From: Celoporthe dispersa
Lineage: Eukaryota > Ascomycota > Sordariomycetes > Diaporthales > Cryphonectriaceae
DNA length: 64,000 nt
Reading direction: 5' to 3'
Assembly (NCBI GenBank): GCA_016584495.1
Contig: WAID01000009.1
Coordinates: forward strand, 434,001-498,000
Shown: positions 11,395-22,418 of the stretch, one piece after another
How positions within the stretch are numbered: the stretch's first letter is position 1
How the letters are laid out: each line of letters opens with the position of its first letter
Notes under the pieces: model-generated
The model's database searches: none
What the model saw: the letters and a program-made list of their open reading frames with translations, nothing else
Told to the model about the DNA's origin: nothing
Position numbers and translations under genes: made by a program

Positions 11395-12430
11395 GATGTG
11401 TGACATGGCCGTAGCATATAGACAGGACAGGTAGATGTGGTAGGATGCCTGTTTGCATTTGCTCTGCGCTACTGAGGAAGGACCAGCAGGATCGGTGCCA
11501 AGGGGTAGAAATCAGAATGCAAGCTGGGTGACGGGCGGAATGCCGTGGATTGGTGATCGACGGCTGGCTTGACTCCTACGTTCCATGGTGACACGCCTTC
11601 CTGTCCGGCGCACAACATGCGCAGGAGTGCGATTTCAGGGACATGATTGGTCATACATCAAGAAACCTTCATCAGGGCTGCCTGCACCCGCGCAATACAA
11701 AATGCTATGACGCTCTCGAGCGAGAGTAACCCGCCTGAGATCCTGCAGACTATGTAGTATGATCTATTCTGTACAAGACACAAGGAGTCTACCATCATGG
11801 AATACCTGTAGGATGCTGGGAGAGATCCAAAAGCCCAAGGAGAGTTGGGAAGGGACTGTCATCAAGCAGGCAGGCATTCTGAAAATGTCAGGCGTGTAAT
11901 CTCCAGAGCCACTGCATCGTGCATGGGTAAGCATGGACCTCTCTGCAAGCACCACTCAGACATGGACTGGGATCTGGGGAGAACCATACTGCTCTGGAGT
12001 CTGGGTGGATAGAAGCAGTCCAAGGAGCCAATGAGTGAAATCCATGACAACTAGAATGCAGCATCTGAGTCACTCTTCTTTGCTCCATTCAAGTGGTGCC
12101 CTGGCAGAAAAAAAAATTTCACGGTAGTGGAGCTCTGGAGGAGAAAAAGAAAAGTGGCAGAATCTTCACCACCCAGACTAAGCTATATCTAGAAGGCGGC
12201 CAACAGCTGGCGCCATGGTCCGTGCGTCTCACCCCCAACTATATAACACCGCGTCCCAGCTCCCCCATTTCAGTTTTTCTTTTCTCTTTTTCTCTTGGTA
12301 TGTCGACATGCTCAATAGAATCATTTCTATAGGTATTGTCCCATCTTCTATGTTTCCCAACATAGCTACAGAACCTACCCTGGACGATGACTACATATCC
12401 TCGATGCCCTAGGGTGAAACACCAATTTTA
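11395..12430. other. Intergenic
   Basis: No gene supported. A pyrimidine-rich tract at about 12260-12300 resembles a promoter-proximal CT tract and may belong to the coding-like patch that follows. Confidence 0.4.
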
Positions 12431-12846
12431 CTCCCGATCTGCCTGCAGAGGTGGCGGTCTTTTTCCCTCGTGGATTTGGCTGTATAGGGAGTGGTGATGA
12501 TCTCTACCCCGATCTTCTCGAGGTCTTGCCTTCGGGCGCTCGAGCGGGGTGGGTGTCGATGGAATTCTGACAGGCGTAATTCTTTTTTTTTTTTTTCATT
12601 GCTTACTCGGGCTAGTCTCGAGTCGCGACGAAGAAAAAATTCTGCATGGTCACTGCGATCTCCGTATCCTCCACATGTGGCCCTCTGGGCCTGTATTCGC
12701 GCCATGAATGAATGGCTCCTCGTCCACCATGTGTCGCGCGCACATACACCTTCGATGACAATCACGAAACAGACCTCAGCGGCCTTCAGGACGCCATCCT
12801 TCCTGATCACTCGCTGCTAACGGCACTATGGGAGCCGCGCGACTGA
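12431..12846 (+). other. Coding-like patch, unassigned, possible gene remnant
   Basis: Three plus-strand segments read like real protein but lie in different frames. The first is an early block with LPAEVAVFFPRGFGCIGSGD. The second, after an intron-like segment (GTAATT, poly-T, GGGCTAG), contains ILHGHCDLRILHMWPSGPVF. The third is a final block with YTFDDNHETDLSGLQD that ends at 12846. I could not join them into one frame with a single correction, so this is either a degraded gene or one with several sequence errors. The minus strand also has a long frame here and cannot be excluded. Confidence 0.25.
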
Positions 12847-13064
12847 TACTTCGCCTCGTGATGTGGGGACCTCTATCTCTTCATCAGCAACCTAACAGCA
12901 GTGTTGTGATCGCAAGACCACAAGCCGCCAGGACCAGGCTCCAAGCTGCATGGCCGCCGCTTATGCCATATCAACACTACTAACTGCTCATGTCCACGGC
13001 AGGTCACCTACAGATCGAAAGCCCTCCTCATCTGTCTCCCTCAGGATCTACGACCTGCGCCCTC

Positions 13065-14149
13065 CTACCACGACACCTCTCCACCTTCGACCAACCCCGC
13101 GACGCCCTCAGGCACCAGCCTCCTCAACCGACTCCAGTCCTTTTCCTTCGCGGCCGCCCTCGCCTCCGTGCTGCTCAGCACCAACCCGTCCTCCCTTGCG
13201 TGCATCCCCTCGACCATCTCGACCCGCTGCGCCCACTCCTTCCTGCCGCCAACCTTCTCCAGCTCGTCCCCGTGTAGTAGCCGCTCCACGTACCCTGCCT
13301 GTTCTCTTTGCCGCCCCAGTCGGCGTCCGTCCGCATCGTGATGCGTAGCCTCGCGCGTGTCAGGAACGGATCGAGAGATGCCTGCATCGGCGTCTTGTCG
13401 TCGCCGACTTGGTCATTCGGCGTGACTCCCTGTTCGGAGACGGGCGGCGTATAATACTTTGGGTTGAAGATGCGGATCAGGGTGTCGAAGCCTGCGAGGA
13501 AGATCTGCTCCGTGGCCGGAGTCGACGAGGAGGAGGAGGAGGAGGAGGAGGAGGAGGAAGACGGGTGGGAGGGCGAGAAGTCGTATTCAGGCGTGGCGGC
13601 GATGGCGGATGATTTATCGTGGAAGTAAGGATGTGTCGTCAGGCCGATGTCGACAGGAAGATCACCCTGGCTTTCTGACCCTACTACTTGCTGCCCGTAT
13701 TGTTGTCGCTGAGCTTGTTGTGCCTCCCTCCGCGCGCGCTGTATATCCCCCGCAAAGGCGTGCATCATCAAAAGCCGCTGCTCAAACGATGCCGGCTTGG
13801 GAGCCTTGTCCGCATTGTTGACGGCCAACAACAGCAGGAGTCGTATACCGTGCTCATGTGGCGCTACGCCTCCCTTAAGCGTCGCGGCGATGTCTCGCTG
13901 TGTCTGTAGATCCTGTAGCGCCGTGGTGGCCATGCGCATGTGTGCGATGGTCGGCGGGTTGAAGCTCGAATCGAGGACGACCAGCGTCCTGCACCGTCGG
14001 GGTGACGACTCGGCCGAGTCGAATGTGTTGATGAGCTCCAAGGCCTTGCCTGAGGATTGGAAGGTTCGCAGGGCGGTTCGCAGACGGGTTAGGGACATGC
14101 TCGGTGGTGGTGGTAGTGTTTCTGCCTCTGCGTGGGCTACTAGAGGCAT
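13065..14149 (-). CDS. POF1/NMNAT-like nucleotidyltransferase (frame break)
   Basis: Member of the cytidylyltransferase-like family related to nicotinamide mononucleotide adenylyltransferase and yeast Pof1, which transfers a nucleotidyl group in NAD-type metabolism. The start is ATG 14149; ATG 14098 (MSLTRLRTAL) may be the native one. The signature SSFNPPTIAHMRM supplies the T/HxxH-like nucleotide-binding motif. LAGFDTLIRIFNPKYY is the conserved middle motif. A Ser run comes from a GGA repeat. After DADWG the frame breaks. With one base added in the C4 run at 13314-13317 it continues with REQAGYVERL and ends with the expected SSTEARAAAK...LVPEGVAGLV block, stopping at 13065. I see no intron that could explain the shift. 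Confidence 0.8.
13526..13559 (+). repeat. GGA microsatellite encoding poly-Ser
   Basis: A near-perfect (GGA)n tract. On the minus strand it reads as about a dozen Ser codons inside the nucleotidyltransferase gene. Its length is likely to vary between strains. Confidence 0.85.
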
Positions 14150-14792
14150 GGCGGCTGAGGAGGATGGCGGTGCAAGAGTACGAGTGTGTTAGAGGGGAGA
14201 CGAAGAGGAGAGCAGGTAGAGGAGGAGCATTGCATCATGGGCTTGAGACTTGTCCTGCGGCGAGGGAGGAGCGGGGCCGTGAGGATCCCCGGATCTTGGC
14301 ACCGGGACGGAGAGAGCGCTATGGCTGAGGAACATTCATCCCCCCCCCTAAAAAAAAAACAGCATTGTCGTATTGCGTAATGACATTTTAGAAAAAAGAA
14401 AGAATCAGGTATTCAAGTGTCTTCTCATATACTACAACAATGCACGACCTCTTTCCATAACAAGTCGTAGCGCCTGCGTAGTGCTTTTTATATAGCAGAC
14501 GCTTAGGCGGTGCAAGGCGCAAGAGTAATGGACCCGGCACGACTAACATTCGAAGACCGGAAATTCACAGTCAGATGAGAGAGCAGAGAATAACTCAATC
14601 ATGCAGACACTGGATTGAGGATCGAGGGCGTCGGCCTCGGAAATGCTAAACTCCATGACGCTAAGCTATGCAATGGGTATCATCCACAACCAAGCCTTCC
14701 ATTCCATTAAAAAAAAAAACGCCACCATGAAAAACGCTCACAAACAGCACAGCAGATCCCTGGGTGGGAGTGGGCTGGTGGATGGGTGTACT
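14150..14792. other. Intergenic between two minus-strand genes
   Basis: Holds the promoter of the nucleotidyltransferase gene and the 3' UTR of APC10. Short C and A runs lie near 14341-14359 and an A run near 14709. No gene seen. Confidence 0.5.
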
Positions 14793-16380
14793 CTAGCGGA
14801 GCTGGGGGTCCTCCATAAACTCCAGCGACGACGCCGTGCCCGACGGATCACCGGCCTGTGACTCCCTGGCAGACTCAATCCCGCGCACGTGGGCCTTGAA
14901 CGCCTCCTCGTTCTCCTCAGCTGTGGCGCCCTCGTCCATCTTGAACTCCATCCTCGGGGCGGCGTTCTCGTCCCGCACGCCCGTGGGGCCCGCGGCCCGT
15001 AGCTGGTCGTCAAAGCCGTAGATCTTGACGCCCCGGATGTGGGTGTCCTTGCCGTTCTGGTGGTTCTCGATGATCTGCATCTGTACGACCCAAGCCAGCA
15101 GCGAGTTGCCGTCCTCGCCGCCGCCCGCGCCCGTGAGGGGCACGTCGGTCCAGCCTTCCGGGTTGACCAGGTTGGACGTCGCGAAGTGCATCAGGCTGTG
15201 CTCGGAGGTGCCGGCGTACCACATGATCCGCGTGGGAGTGTACGACTCGTCCTGGTGGTAGTCGATGTGGAAGCGCAGGGCGCGGATCTCGACGCACTTG
15301 ACAAAGGTCATGGTCAGGCGGTGCGGCTGGATGCCGTCCGACCTAGGAGGGAACACATCAGTCGAGTAAGAGAGAAAGTGAATGGGAGCAACGTACTGCC
15401 AGTATCGATCCGTGTCGTCGCTGACGAGCTCCTCGACACCGTTGCCTGGCTTGAAGGAGCTGACGCGGAAGTGAGCTAGACCGCCAATCTCCTTCAAGCC
15501 CATGGCGATGGGATTGAAGGGGGCGGCAGGCTCATCCGCATGTCCCATGTCATCCTCCTCATGTACCTCCTCGTCGCTCTCGTCGTATGGCACACCATCC
15601 TCGTCGCTCCCCATCATGTCCTCATCCTCGTCGCCATCAGGGTAGTTCTCGACACGCTCATCTTCAGCATCATGGAGCCGCAAGTCGTCCATTCCACCAA
15701 AGTCTGTAAATTCGATACCAGTGAGTGAGTTTACGTAGCCAAGGGTAATCTTCATAGCTTTACTAGGCCGGTCAGCCACTCACCAGATTCGCCAGAATCC
15801 GACCCGACGAGCGTAGTAGTGTCCGAGTCGTACCAAGGCTCAGGAGAGCGTGGCCGAAAGCTATTGGGCGGCAAGGCGAGCCTAGAAGCCTCCGAGGTAG
15901 ACTGAAGCCGGGCAGATTGAGAGCCTAGTTGAGGGCCTGATCGAGAGCCACTGGGCAATGAGACGCCTGCAGAAGCATCCGAGTTGTGTTGGGGATCAGA
16001 AAAGCCTGATCACAAGATCAGCTGACAGCAATACGATACGTTTTGAGGGCGTGCTACCCACTAGGGGAATTTGAGGTATGGTTCGAGGCGGGCTCAGAGG
16101 CACTCGGGCTGACCTCCTCCTTCTCTTCCTCCTCAGGCTCGGTCGGGAAAACCCGTCGTGGGAGGTTCTCGTAGTAGTCAGCGTTGGGCGGCAGAGAATG
16201 CTGCAGTCCTAGACGCGATCGCGTGTATTCGATCTCGTACTGGAGCGCGGAAGAACGCCAGCGGGCCTCTCTTCCGTGGCTTGGAATGATGCTCCTCGAA
16301 AACCGTTGCACCAAGTCCAATTCTTCCTGTTTCTTTTGATCAGCACTTCCGGAACCCCTGCCACTTCCGGTGAAGGGCAT
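14793..16380 (-). CDS. APC10: Anaphase-promoting complex subunit 10 (DOC domain)
   Basis: APC10/Doc1 is the processivity and D-box co-receptor subunit of the anaphase-promoting complex, which ubiquitinates cyclins and securin. Four exons on the minus strand: 16380-16062, 15966-15784, 15703-15397 and 15342-14793. The introns (95, 80 and 54 bp) all restore frame and give 452 aa. The DOC jelly-roll spans roughly residues 235-400. It includes AHFRVSSFKPGNGVEELVSD, YWQSDGIQPH (built across the last intron), HIDYHQDESYTPTRI and HIRGVKIYGF. The first 200 residues are a fungal extension: a disordered Ser/Pro region and then a very acidic stretch. The ATG at 16380 was chosen because the next in-frame upstream start is only TTG. 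It shares its promoter with MRE11. Confidence 0.95.
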
Positions 16381-16795
16381 GATGGGCAAGTGTGGCTAAA
16401 GGTGTGGCGGTGCAGCTATGTCTTAGCGTGAATTAGGTGTGAAGAGTGCACGGACCAAGGTGAGCCACGTGCCACAGCTGTTGTTTTGGCCACATGCGAA
16501 AATAGCAGAGATGGAGGAGCCACACTGCTGAGTCAGCTACCAGGTACATGTGACTTCGTGAGGTGGCCCAAGCCTCCCCTCACGCTCCTTGACGCGACTG
16601 CCTGATGGGCCCCACCTGTCTTTCAACGCGTGCCACTTAAACTCCAACTCATGTCTCAGCGAAAGACTCATCTGGTCTTTCGATACGCCTCACTGGGCCT
16701 TTCTTGAAAATTCCAGTGTAGACTGAGCATCTTGGGAAGACACTCATTCATCTCTCTTCCCCTGGTGAACGCCCCTTGAGAGCAGTTCTCCCAAG
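16381..16795. promoter_or_regulatory. Bidirectional promoter APC10/MRE11
   Basis: Only 415 bp separate the two start codons, which point away from each other. The segment therefore has to hold both promoters and 5' leaders. It includes a perfect MCB box and a second GACGCGA near-match at about 16591. Confidence 0.75.
16626..16631. promoter_or_regulatory. MCB box (ACGCGT)
   Basis: The palindrome ACGCGT is the MluI cell-cycle box bound by MBF in fungi. It lies 165 bp before the MRE11 ATG and 246 bp before the APC10 ATG. Its presence between a DNA-repair gene and a mitotic gene suggests G1/S-linked expression; that is inference from motif and position only. Confidence 0.5.
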
Positions 16796-19278
16796 ATGCC
16801 TGCGGCCCCAGCGTCAGGTATGTGTGTCTTCTGTTGGACTTGGCCGTGGCATTCAAAAACTGACCATCTCACTGTTTCAGGCCGTCGAGAAAATGACACA
16901 AATACCATCAAGATCTTGATCGCTACAGATAACCATGTCGGATATGAGGAGCGCGATCCCATCCGTAAGGATGATAGCTGGAAGACTTTCGACGAGATCC
17001 TCCAGATCGCCGTGAACAGAGAGGTACGTCCTTGCTCTGGGCCCCCTCGTTCGTTGTCGCTGGGTCTCACTGCTCCTCATCTAGGTCGATATGGTCTTGC
17101 TGGGCGGTGATCTCTTTCATGAGAACAGACCATCTCGGAAGTCCATGTACCAGGTCATGCGGTCGTTGCGCAAGCACTGCCTGGGCGACAGGCCTTGCCA
17201 GCTGGAGTTCCTCAGCGACGCCAATGAGGTCTTCGAGGGGCCTTTCCTCACGTCAATTACGAGGACCCAGACATCAACATCTCCCTACCAGTATTCTCCA
17301 TACACGGAAATCACGATGATCCTAGTGGTGATGGGCACTACTGTTCCCTGGACCTGCTGCAGGTTGCCGGTCTTGTCAACTATTTTGGTCGCATTCCGGA
17401 GGCTGACAACATCCACGTCAAACCGGTACTGCTCCAGAAGGGGAACACGAAGTTGGCGTTGTACGGAATCAGCAATGTACGGGACGAGCGGCTATTTCGG
17501 ACTTTCCGGGACAAGAAGGTGACCTTTTACAAACCACCCGATGACGCTGGGGATTTCTTCAACCTTCTGGCTGTTCACCAGAACCACACCCCTCACACGA
17601 GTACGAGTTTCCTGCCAGAGCATGTGTTGCCAAACTGGATGAACCTCGTCGTATGGGGCCATGAGCATGACTGCCAGATTGAGCCGACACAGAACCCTGA
17701 GACAGGGTTCTTCGTCATGCAGCCCGGATCTTCCGTTGCGACATCCCTCATACCTGGCGAGGCCGAGACGAAGAAGATTGCGATCGTCAAGATCACTGGC
17801 GACTCCTTCCAGTCCGAAGCAGTACCTCTCAAGACCGTTCGCCCGTTCGCCCACAGGGAAATCATCATGAAGAGCGACCCGACCTTCAAGAAGCTGCAGT
17901 TCAGGAAGGACAACCGGAAACCTGTCACGGAGAAGCTGATCGAGGTTGTTCGTGAGCTGATTGAGGAGGCAAATGCGGGCTGGCTGGGTATGCAGGACGA
18001 CCCAGGCAGCATCAAGAAGGAGGACCAGCCGTTACCGCTCATCCGCCTCAAGGTGGAATACAGCGCCGAGGAGGGCGGCACGTTCGATGTCGAGAACCCG
18101 CAGCGCTTTTCCAACCGCTTCGTGGGGCAGGTCGCAAACGTCAATGATGTGGTGTCGTTCTACCGGAAGAAATCGAACCCGAGTGAGTCACTGCCGTCCC
18201 GCAATGACAGGGTATGGATCTGGCTAAAGGGGATTAGAACGCGAAAGAGACGAGCAAGCCCTGCCGAAAGCGATACAGGACGCCATCGAGAACGAAGATA
18301 TTATCAGAATCGACGTGCTCGTGCGGGAGTTCCTCCAGAACAGCTCTCTGAAGGTCCTGCCGCAGAACCATTTTGAAGATGCCGTCCTCGAGTACATCGA
18401 CAAGGGAAGCAAGGATGCGGTGGATGATTTCGTCAACGAGACCCTTGCCAAGTCCCTAAACTACCTGGTCAAGATGGACGACACCCAGCTGAACAAAGAC
18501 TTGGAGGCCATCATTGAACGGTGCAAGGAGGCGCTTCAGAAGCGGTGGGCAGACTCCTCAGGTGGGAAGTGGACGCAGAAGAGGAGGCTCAAACCCCGAC
18601 CGCGAAATTACGACTCGGATGTCGATGGACCCTGGGATGATCCAGACAATCCTGACAGGTGGGAGACCATCAAACAACAGCCATCGGGCATGCAGGAGAA
18701 GAGACAGCCCACGCGTAGCACTGGCGACGAGGATGTCGACATGGACGACGGCATGTTTGTGGGTGGTGCCTCGGATGAGGATCCCTTTGACGAGCCGCCG
18801 CCGAAGCTTGCCGCCAAGAGGGGTGCTGTGACCAAGAGTGGTCGAGGAGGGGCCGCAAAGAAGGCGCCTGCTTCCAAGAAGGCACCTGCCACGCGTGGTC
18901 GGTCAAAGACGAAGGCAGGCTTCGTCGTGGACAGCGATGAAGAGGAGGAGGAGGAGGCAGAGGAGGCACACGGTGACTCGATGTCAATGGACGCCTTCGA
19001 AGATGATGAGGAGGAGGAGGACCCTCCAGCGCCGCCCCCGAAGCGCGGATCACGAGCCACCAAGGCTACAACGACTCGGGCAACGGCTTCGCGTGCGAGC
19101 AAGGCGGCTGTCCCAACCCGGACCAGGCAGTCTACGCTCAACTTCTCGCAGTCACAGAGACCCCGGCTCGCGCGTCAATTCCACTCAGAAAGCTCTCACG
19201 ATTAGCGACGACGAGATCGATGATGACGACGATGAGGCATTTGAGCCGGTCGAGCCCACCAGGAGCAGGAGACGGTAA
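16796..19278 (+). CDS. MRE11: MRE11 double-strand break nuclease (two frame breaks)
   Basis: Nuclease subunit of the MRE11-RAD50-NBS1/XRS2 complex, which senses and resects DNA breaks. Exons are 16796-16817, 16881-17023, 17085-18182 and 18238-19278; the introns are 55-63 bp. Phosphoesterase motifs: TDNHVG (about 23-28), GGDLFHEN (62-69), GNHD (130-133), HQNH and WGHEHD. The C-terminal half has the DNA-binding region and a GAR/acidic tail. Two one-base faults interrupt it. A G is missing from G4 at 17237-17240 (restoring FEGAFPHVNYEDPD). A C is extra in C4 at 19161-19164; removing it moves the end from a stop at 19205 to 19278 and gives the conserved LTISDDEIDDDDDEAFEP tail. Expected length is about 767 aa. 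All catalytic residues are intact. Confidence 0.95.
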
Positions 19279-19612
19279 AATAAAGAGGTACATTCGAATA
19301 CTATCTCATCAGGGTCTGATCGAAGACGTATACATATGCCACAATCATAGTACTGAGGACATTTGAAAGCCTCTTGGCCCCGAAAAGCTTCGTCACGGTG
19401 AGGACATCTTTGAACGGGAGGTTTTGGCGCTGGGTCTGGCAGCACTGGAGGTTCATGCATCTGGTCAACTCACCGTCATTTCTACGTAGCTCTCTACTTA
19501 CTAATTAATACCTCGAACTTAAGAAGATGAATGGAATTTACGCACAATTGTGACGATAATACATCTTCCCCTGCTAACCGACAAAAGAACTATCAAATAT
19601 GAATAGTCTAGT

Positions 19613-19624
19613 AACCCTAACCCT
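19613..19624 (+). promoter_or_regulatory. Telobox-like AACCCTAACCCT
   Basis: Two perfect telomere-type units (TTAGGG on the other strand) lie 177 bp before the TAF10 ATG. In fungi such interstitial units occur in promoters of housekeeping and translation genes and bind Myb/telobox proteins. The role here is inferred. Confidence 0.5.
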
Positions 19625-19800
19625 CTCGGTTAGACAGGAGCCGCACAGTGCCGCGGCTAGCCAGTCTCAGCGCCACATTCCCCATCGCCGCCCCGAGCTA
19701 CGTACCATATTCACGTATCAATTGCGACCACAAGTTCCGACCCTCTCTCCTACTCTATCTATCGATTCCATCGCGAGGATCCCATCAATCTCCACCCAAG

Positions 19801-20574
19801 ATGGCGTCGCAACCGCCTCAAGAACCAACCAAGCAGGCGGACGCGCAACCAGAGAACCCAGATCAACAAGCAGCCGCCGCGGCCGAGGAGGAGACGAGGT
19901 ACGCGCCTCTCGTCGACCCACGCCTGCCGACTCGTAAGGACACTTCGCTGAAGGAGTTCCTCTCCAAGATCGATGAATATGCGCCCATCGTATGCTTCTC
20001 CCCCCTTCTCTGCCTTCTTGTTCACCTGTGGAAACCTCCTGCCCCTTCCCCCATCATCCCGTCTCCAGCCGAAGGCAGGACAACTAGATGGCACGGTTGA
20101 CTGATCCTGAACCGCCTACTTCTCTAGATCCCCGAGGGCGTAACCAACTACTATATGACCAAAGCCGGCCTTCCACCCCCACCTCAGACTGACCCCCGCC
20201 TAGCCCACCTCCTCGCCCTGGCCACGCAAAAGTTTGTCGCCGACATCGCCGCCGACGCCTACCAGTACAGTCGCATCCGCGCGTCCAACTCGTCGGCAGC
20301 CAACAACCCGATGGGCAACCTGGGCGCAGCGGCGGGGATCCCGATCCCAGGCCAGGCGGGCGGCGTACCTGGGATGGCGGGCGCGGGCGGCGCGGGCGGC
20401 AAGGCTTCGCAGGGCGGCGCGGCGGGACAGGCGCTTCTGGGTATTCAGCGGCCGGGTTATGGTGGTGGGGGCCAGGGCGGGAGTCAGAACCGGACGGTGC
20501 TCACGATGGAGGATTTGGGCATGGCGGTTGGGGAGTATGGGGTCAATGTCAAGAGGAGCGAGTTCTATCGGTAG
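19801..20574 (+). CDS. TAF10: Transcription initiation factor TFIID/SAGA subunit TAF10
   Basis: TAF10 is a histone-fold subunit shared by TFIID and SAGA. Exons are 19801-19989 and 20128-20574, with an intron of 138 bp (GTATGC...CTCTAG, phase 0), giving 211 aa. The histone-fold core starts at DTSLKEFLSKIDEYAPIV. It continues after the intron with IPEGVTNYYMTKAGL, then LAHLLALATQKFVADIAADA and ends with LTMEDLGMAVGEYGVNVKRS. An Ala/Gly-rich loop of about 70 residues separates helices 2 and 3, as in other filamentous fungi. The N-terminal 45 residues are disordered. No frame fault. Confidence 0.95.
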
Positions 20575-21225
20575 GGACTGGGTAGCGGGGATGCGTCACG
20601 ATGAGCGATGTTAAGGCTCCTGGTGGCCTAGACTATCCGCCACCGACCTTCTTTTTTTTTTTCTTTCTTTCTGGGTGTGCTGGGCTGTGGTCAAGATCCT
20701 AGGCGGAAGGCCTAACACTGGGACAAGTCAATTTCATTGGGCGTTTTTGCTCTTGGGCTGGATAAGGGACGGGCGTTGGGGGAGGAGTGCTTCACATGGA
20801 TAAATGAACCAGGCGCATACTGTTATAATCATACTTTAGAGCCCATCTCACCAACAAGGTGACCAATAGACGAGGGCGACACCTAACGCAAGGTGATATC
20901 TCCCGTGCCACCAAAGTGACTATTCCTGCTGTCCCTATAGCAGCCTCCTGGAAATCTAATATCGTATTGGCACTTCTCCGCCTCTGATCCACACAGCAGC
21001 TCTGTCCTTGCGGGCTCCAGATGTCCCGACCATAGGAATTCCCATAACTGTCCAGAAGTCCTTCAAGTTGTCCATTCCAGATCATATCATCTCTCTCTCT
21101 CCTTCTCTGTCTATCTCTGTATCCACCCTACCAGATCAGCCCTGGTAGAGAGAAGGGCAGAGCCATGCTCTCGTCACCATCGTCCTCGATGCTTCTACAG
21201 CACACGCACAGCACCAGCCAGTTCC
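20575..21225. other. Intergenic between convergent genes
   Basis: Contains the 3' ends of TAF10 (+) and uS19m (-). A T-rich tract lies near 20650-20670 and a CT-rich tract near 21090-21120. No gene seen. Confidence 0.5.
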
Positions 21226-21807
21226 TTATTTGTCGTAGATGAACGGTTTCCGTGTCCTGCATTGGGTTGTCAGCCAGATCCCCCCAGCCAGTATTCCTGT
21301 TCCTCCCAGTCCTCTCGCTGAAGCCACTCCCCAGCATTGACAAGGTCTGGAGCGCCAACATACGTAGAAAATTCGCCCAGCTTGTGCCCGACCATATCCT
21401 CAGTGATGGTCACGAGGTTGTACACCTTCCCGTTGTACACCTCGAACGTCAGCCCGACGAAGCTGGGCAGGACGGTGGCGCCGCGGGCCTGTGTCCGGAT
21501 GGGTGGGTTGTACTGGCCCTCCTTGGGGCGGACGAGGGGCAGTCTGTTTGGTGGGTTGAGTTATCTCGCGTGTCAGTCGTCCTCGCGTATTCAATGTCTG
21601 GCTCGTTTTACAATGGAAAAAAGGACGCCCAAGATTGGTTTGGGGGGGAGGGGAGGGGAGGTATCGCGGAGAACGTACGGGACGATGTTTGGCCCTGCGT
21701 AATGATCATCGCGTTAGCATCAGATCTTGACACTGGAAGAGGAGGGTAGCAAGATTCGTACCTTTCCAGACCGATCGGCGGCCTAGCAATGCCCTCGTTG
21801 CCTTCAT
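21226..21807 (-). CDS. RSM19: Mitochondrial small-subunit ribosomal protein uS19m
   Basis: Nuclear gene for the mitoribosomal S19 protein at the head of the small subunit. Four exons on the minus strand: 21807-21762 (46 nt), 21694-21679 (16 nt), 21543-21364 (180 nt) and 21256-21226 (31 nt). Together they give exactly 91 codons (90 aa). The product starts MKATRALLGRRSVWKG, passes PNIVPLPL and continues with PPIRTQARGATVLPSFVGL. The family signature ITEDMVGHKLGEFS and the final TRKPFIYDK are both present. The residues encoded by the 16-nt exon (PNIV) match the conserved position in yeast Rsm19, which is why I accept such a small exon. It faces the DUF924 gene across a divergent promoter. Confidence 0.93.
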
Positions 21808-22418
21808 CTTGGCTGCTGTGCTTGGGTGGCCAAAGACTCTGGAGCTTGAATACCCGCCAAAAGTCTTTTTCGGCAAGAAGCGCAACCCAAGACCAACCCG
21901 TTCTCTCCTTCGGCTGGAGCCGCCGGGCTGCGGTGCGGGAAGGTGCTGTGTGCACGGGCCACCCACCCTTGACGACCCCAACGTGCCCAACCTTCACGGT
22001 ACTTGAGTACTTAGTTTCACACCTTGGGTCACTACACCGTCATCCTTCCGCCGCCAGTGCCGGACGCGCCAGGATAGGGAAAGGCAAACCAACCCACGCG
22101 CACTCATGCAGTGCTTACGATATGGGAACCAAGGCATGGAACCATGTGGCTTCAGTAGTGTTGCAGGAACCCCAATGAAAGTCAAGGAGGGCCCTTCGAC
22201 AAGAGGCACCCACCCGCACACCGTGTACTCGATCAAGACTCTTCCGTCGTCACCTACGGACCAACTTAGGCCCGACCCTCGACATAAGACATGCAGACGT
22301 CCGATTTTTCTATCCTGAGAGAAAGATAAGCTCGACGTATACAAGATCCCCAGACGATTGAGGGATAACCAGTAGTCCTCCTCCTCTTCGTCTTTCTCAT
22401 CATCGTCAAGCCACCATC
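21808..22418. promoter_or_regulatory. Divergent promoter region uS19m/DUF924
   Basis: The two start codons are 611 bp apart and point away from each other. No TATA box stands out; a CT-rich stretch lies just before the DUF924 ATG (about 22375-22405). Confidence 0.45.

Noticed and set aside
13290..13330. Intron as the cause of the frame change in the nucleotidyltransferase
   Set aside because: No GT...AG pair of workable length lies between the two coding frames; one added base is enough.
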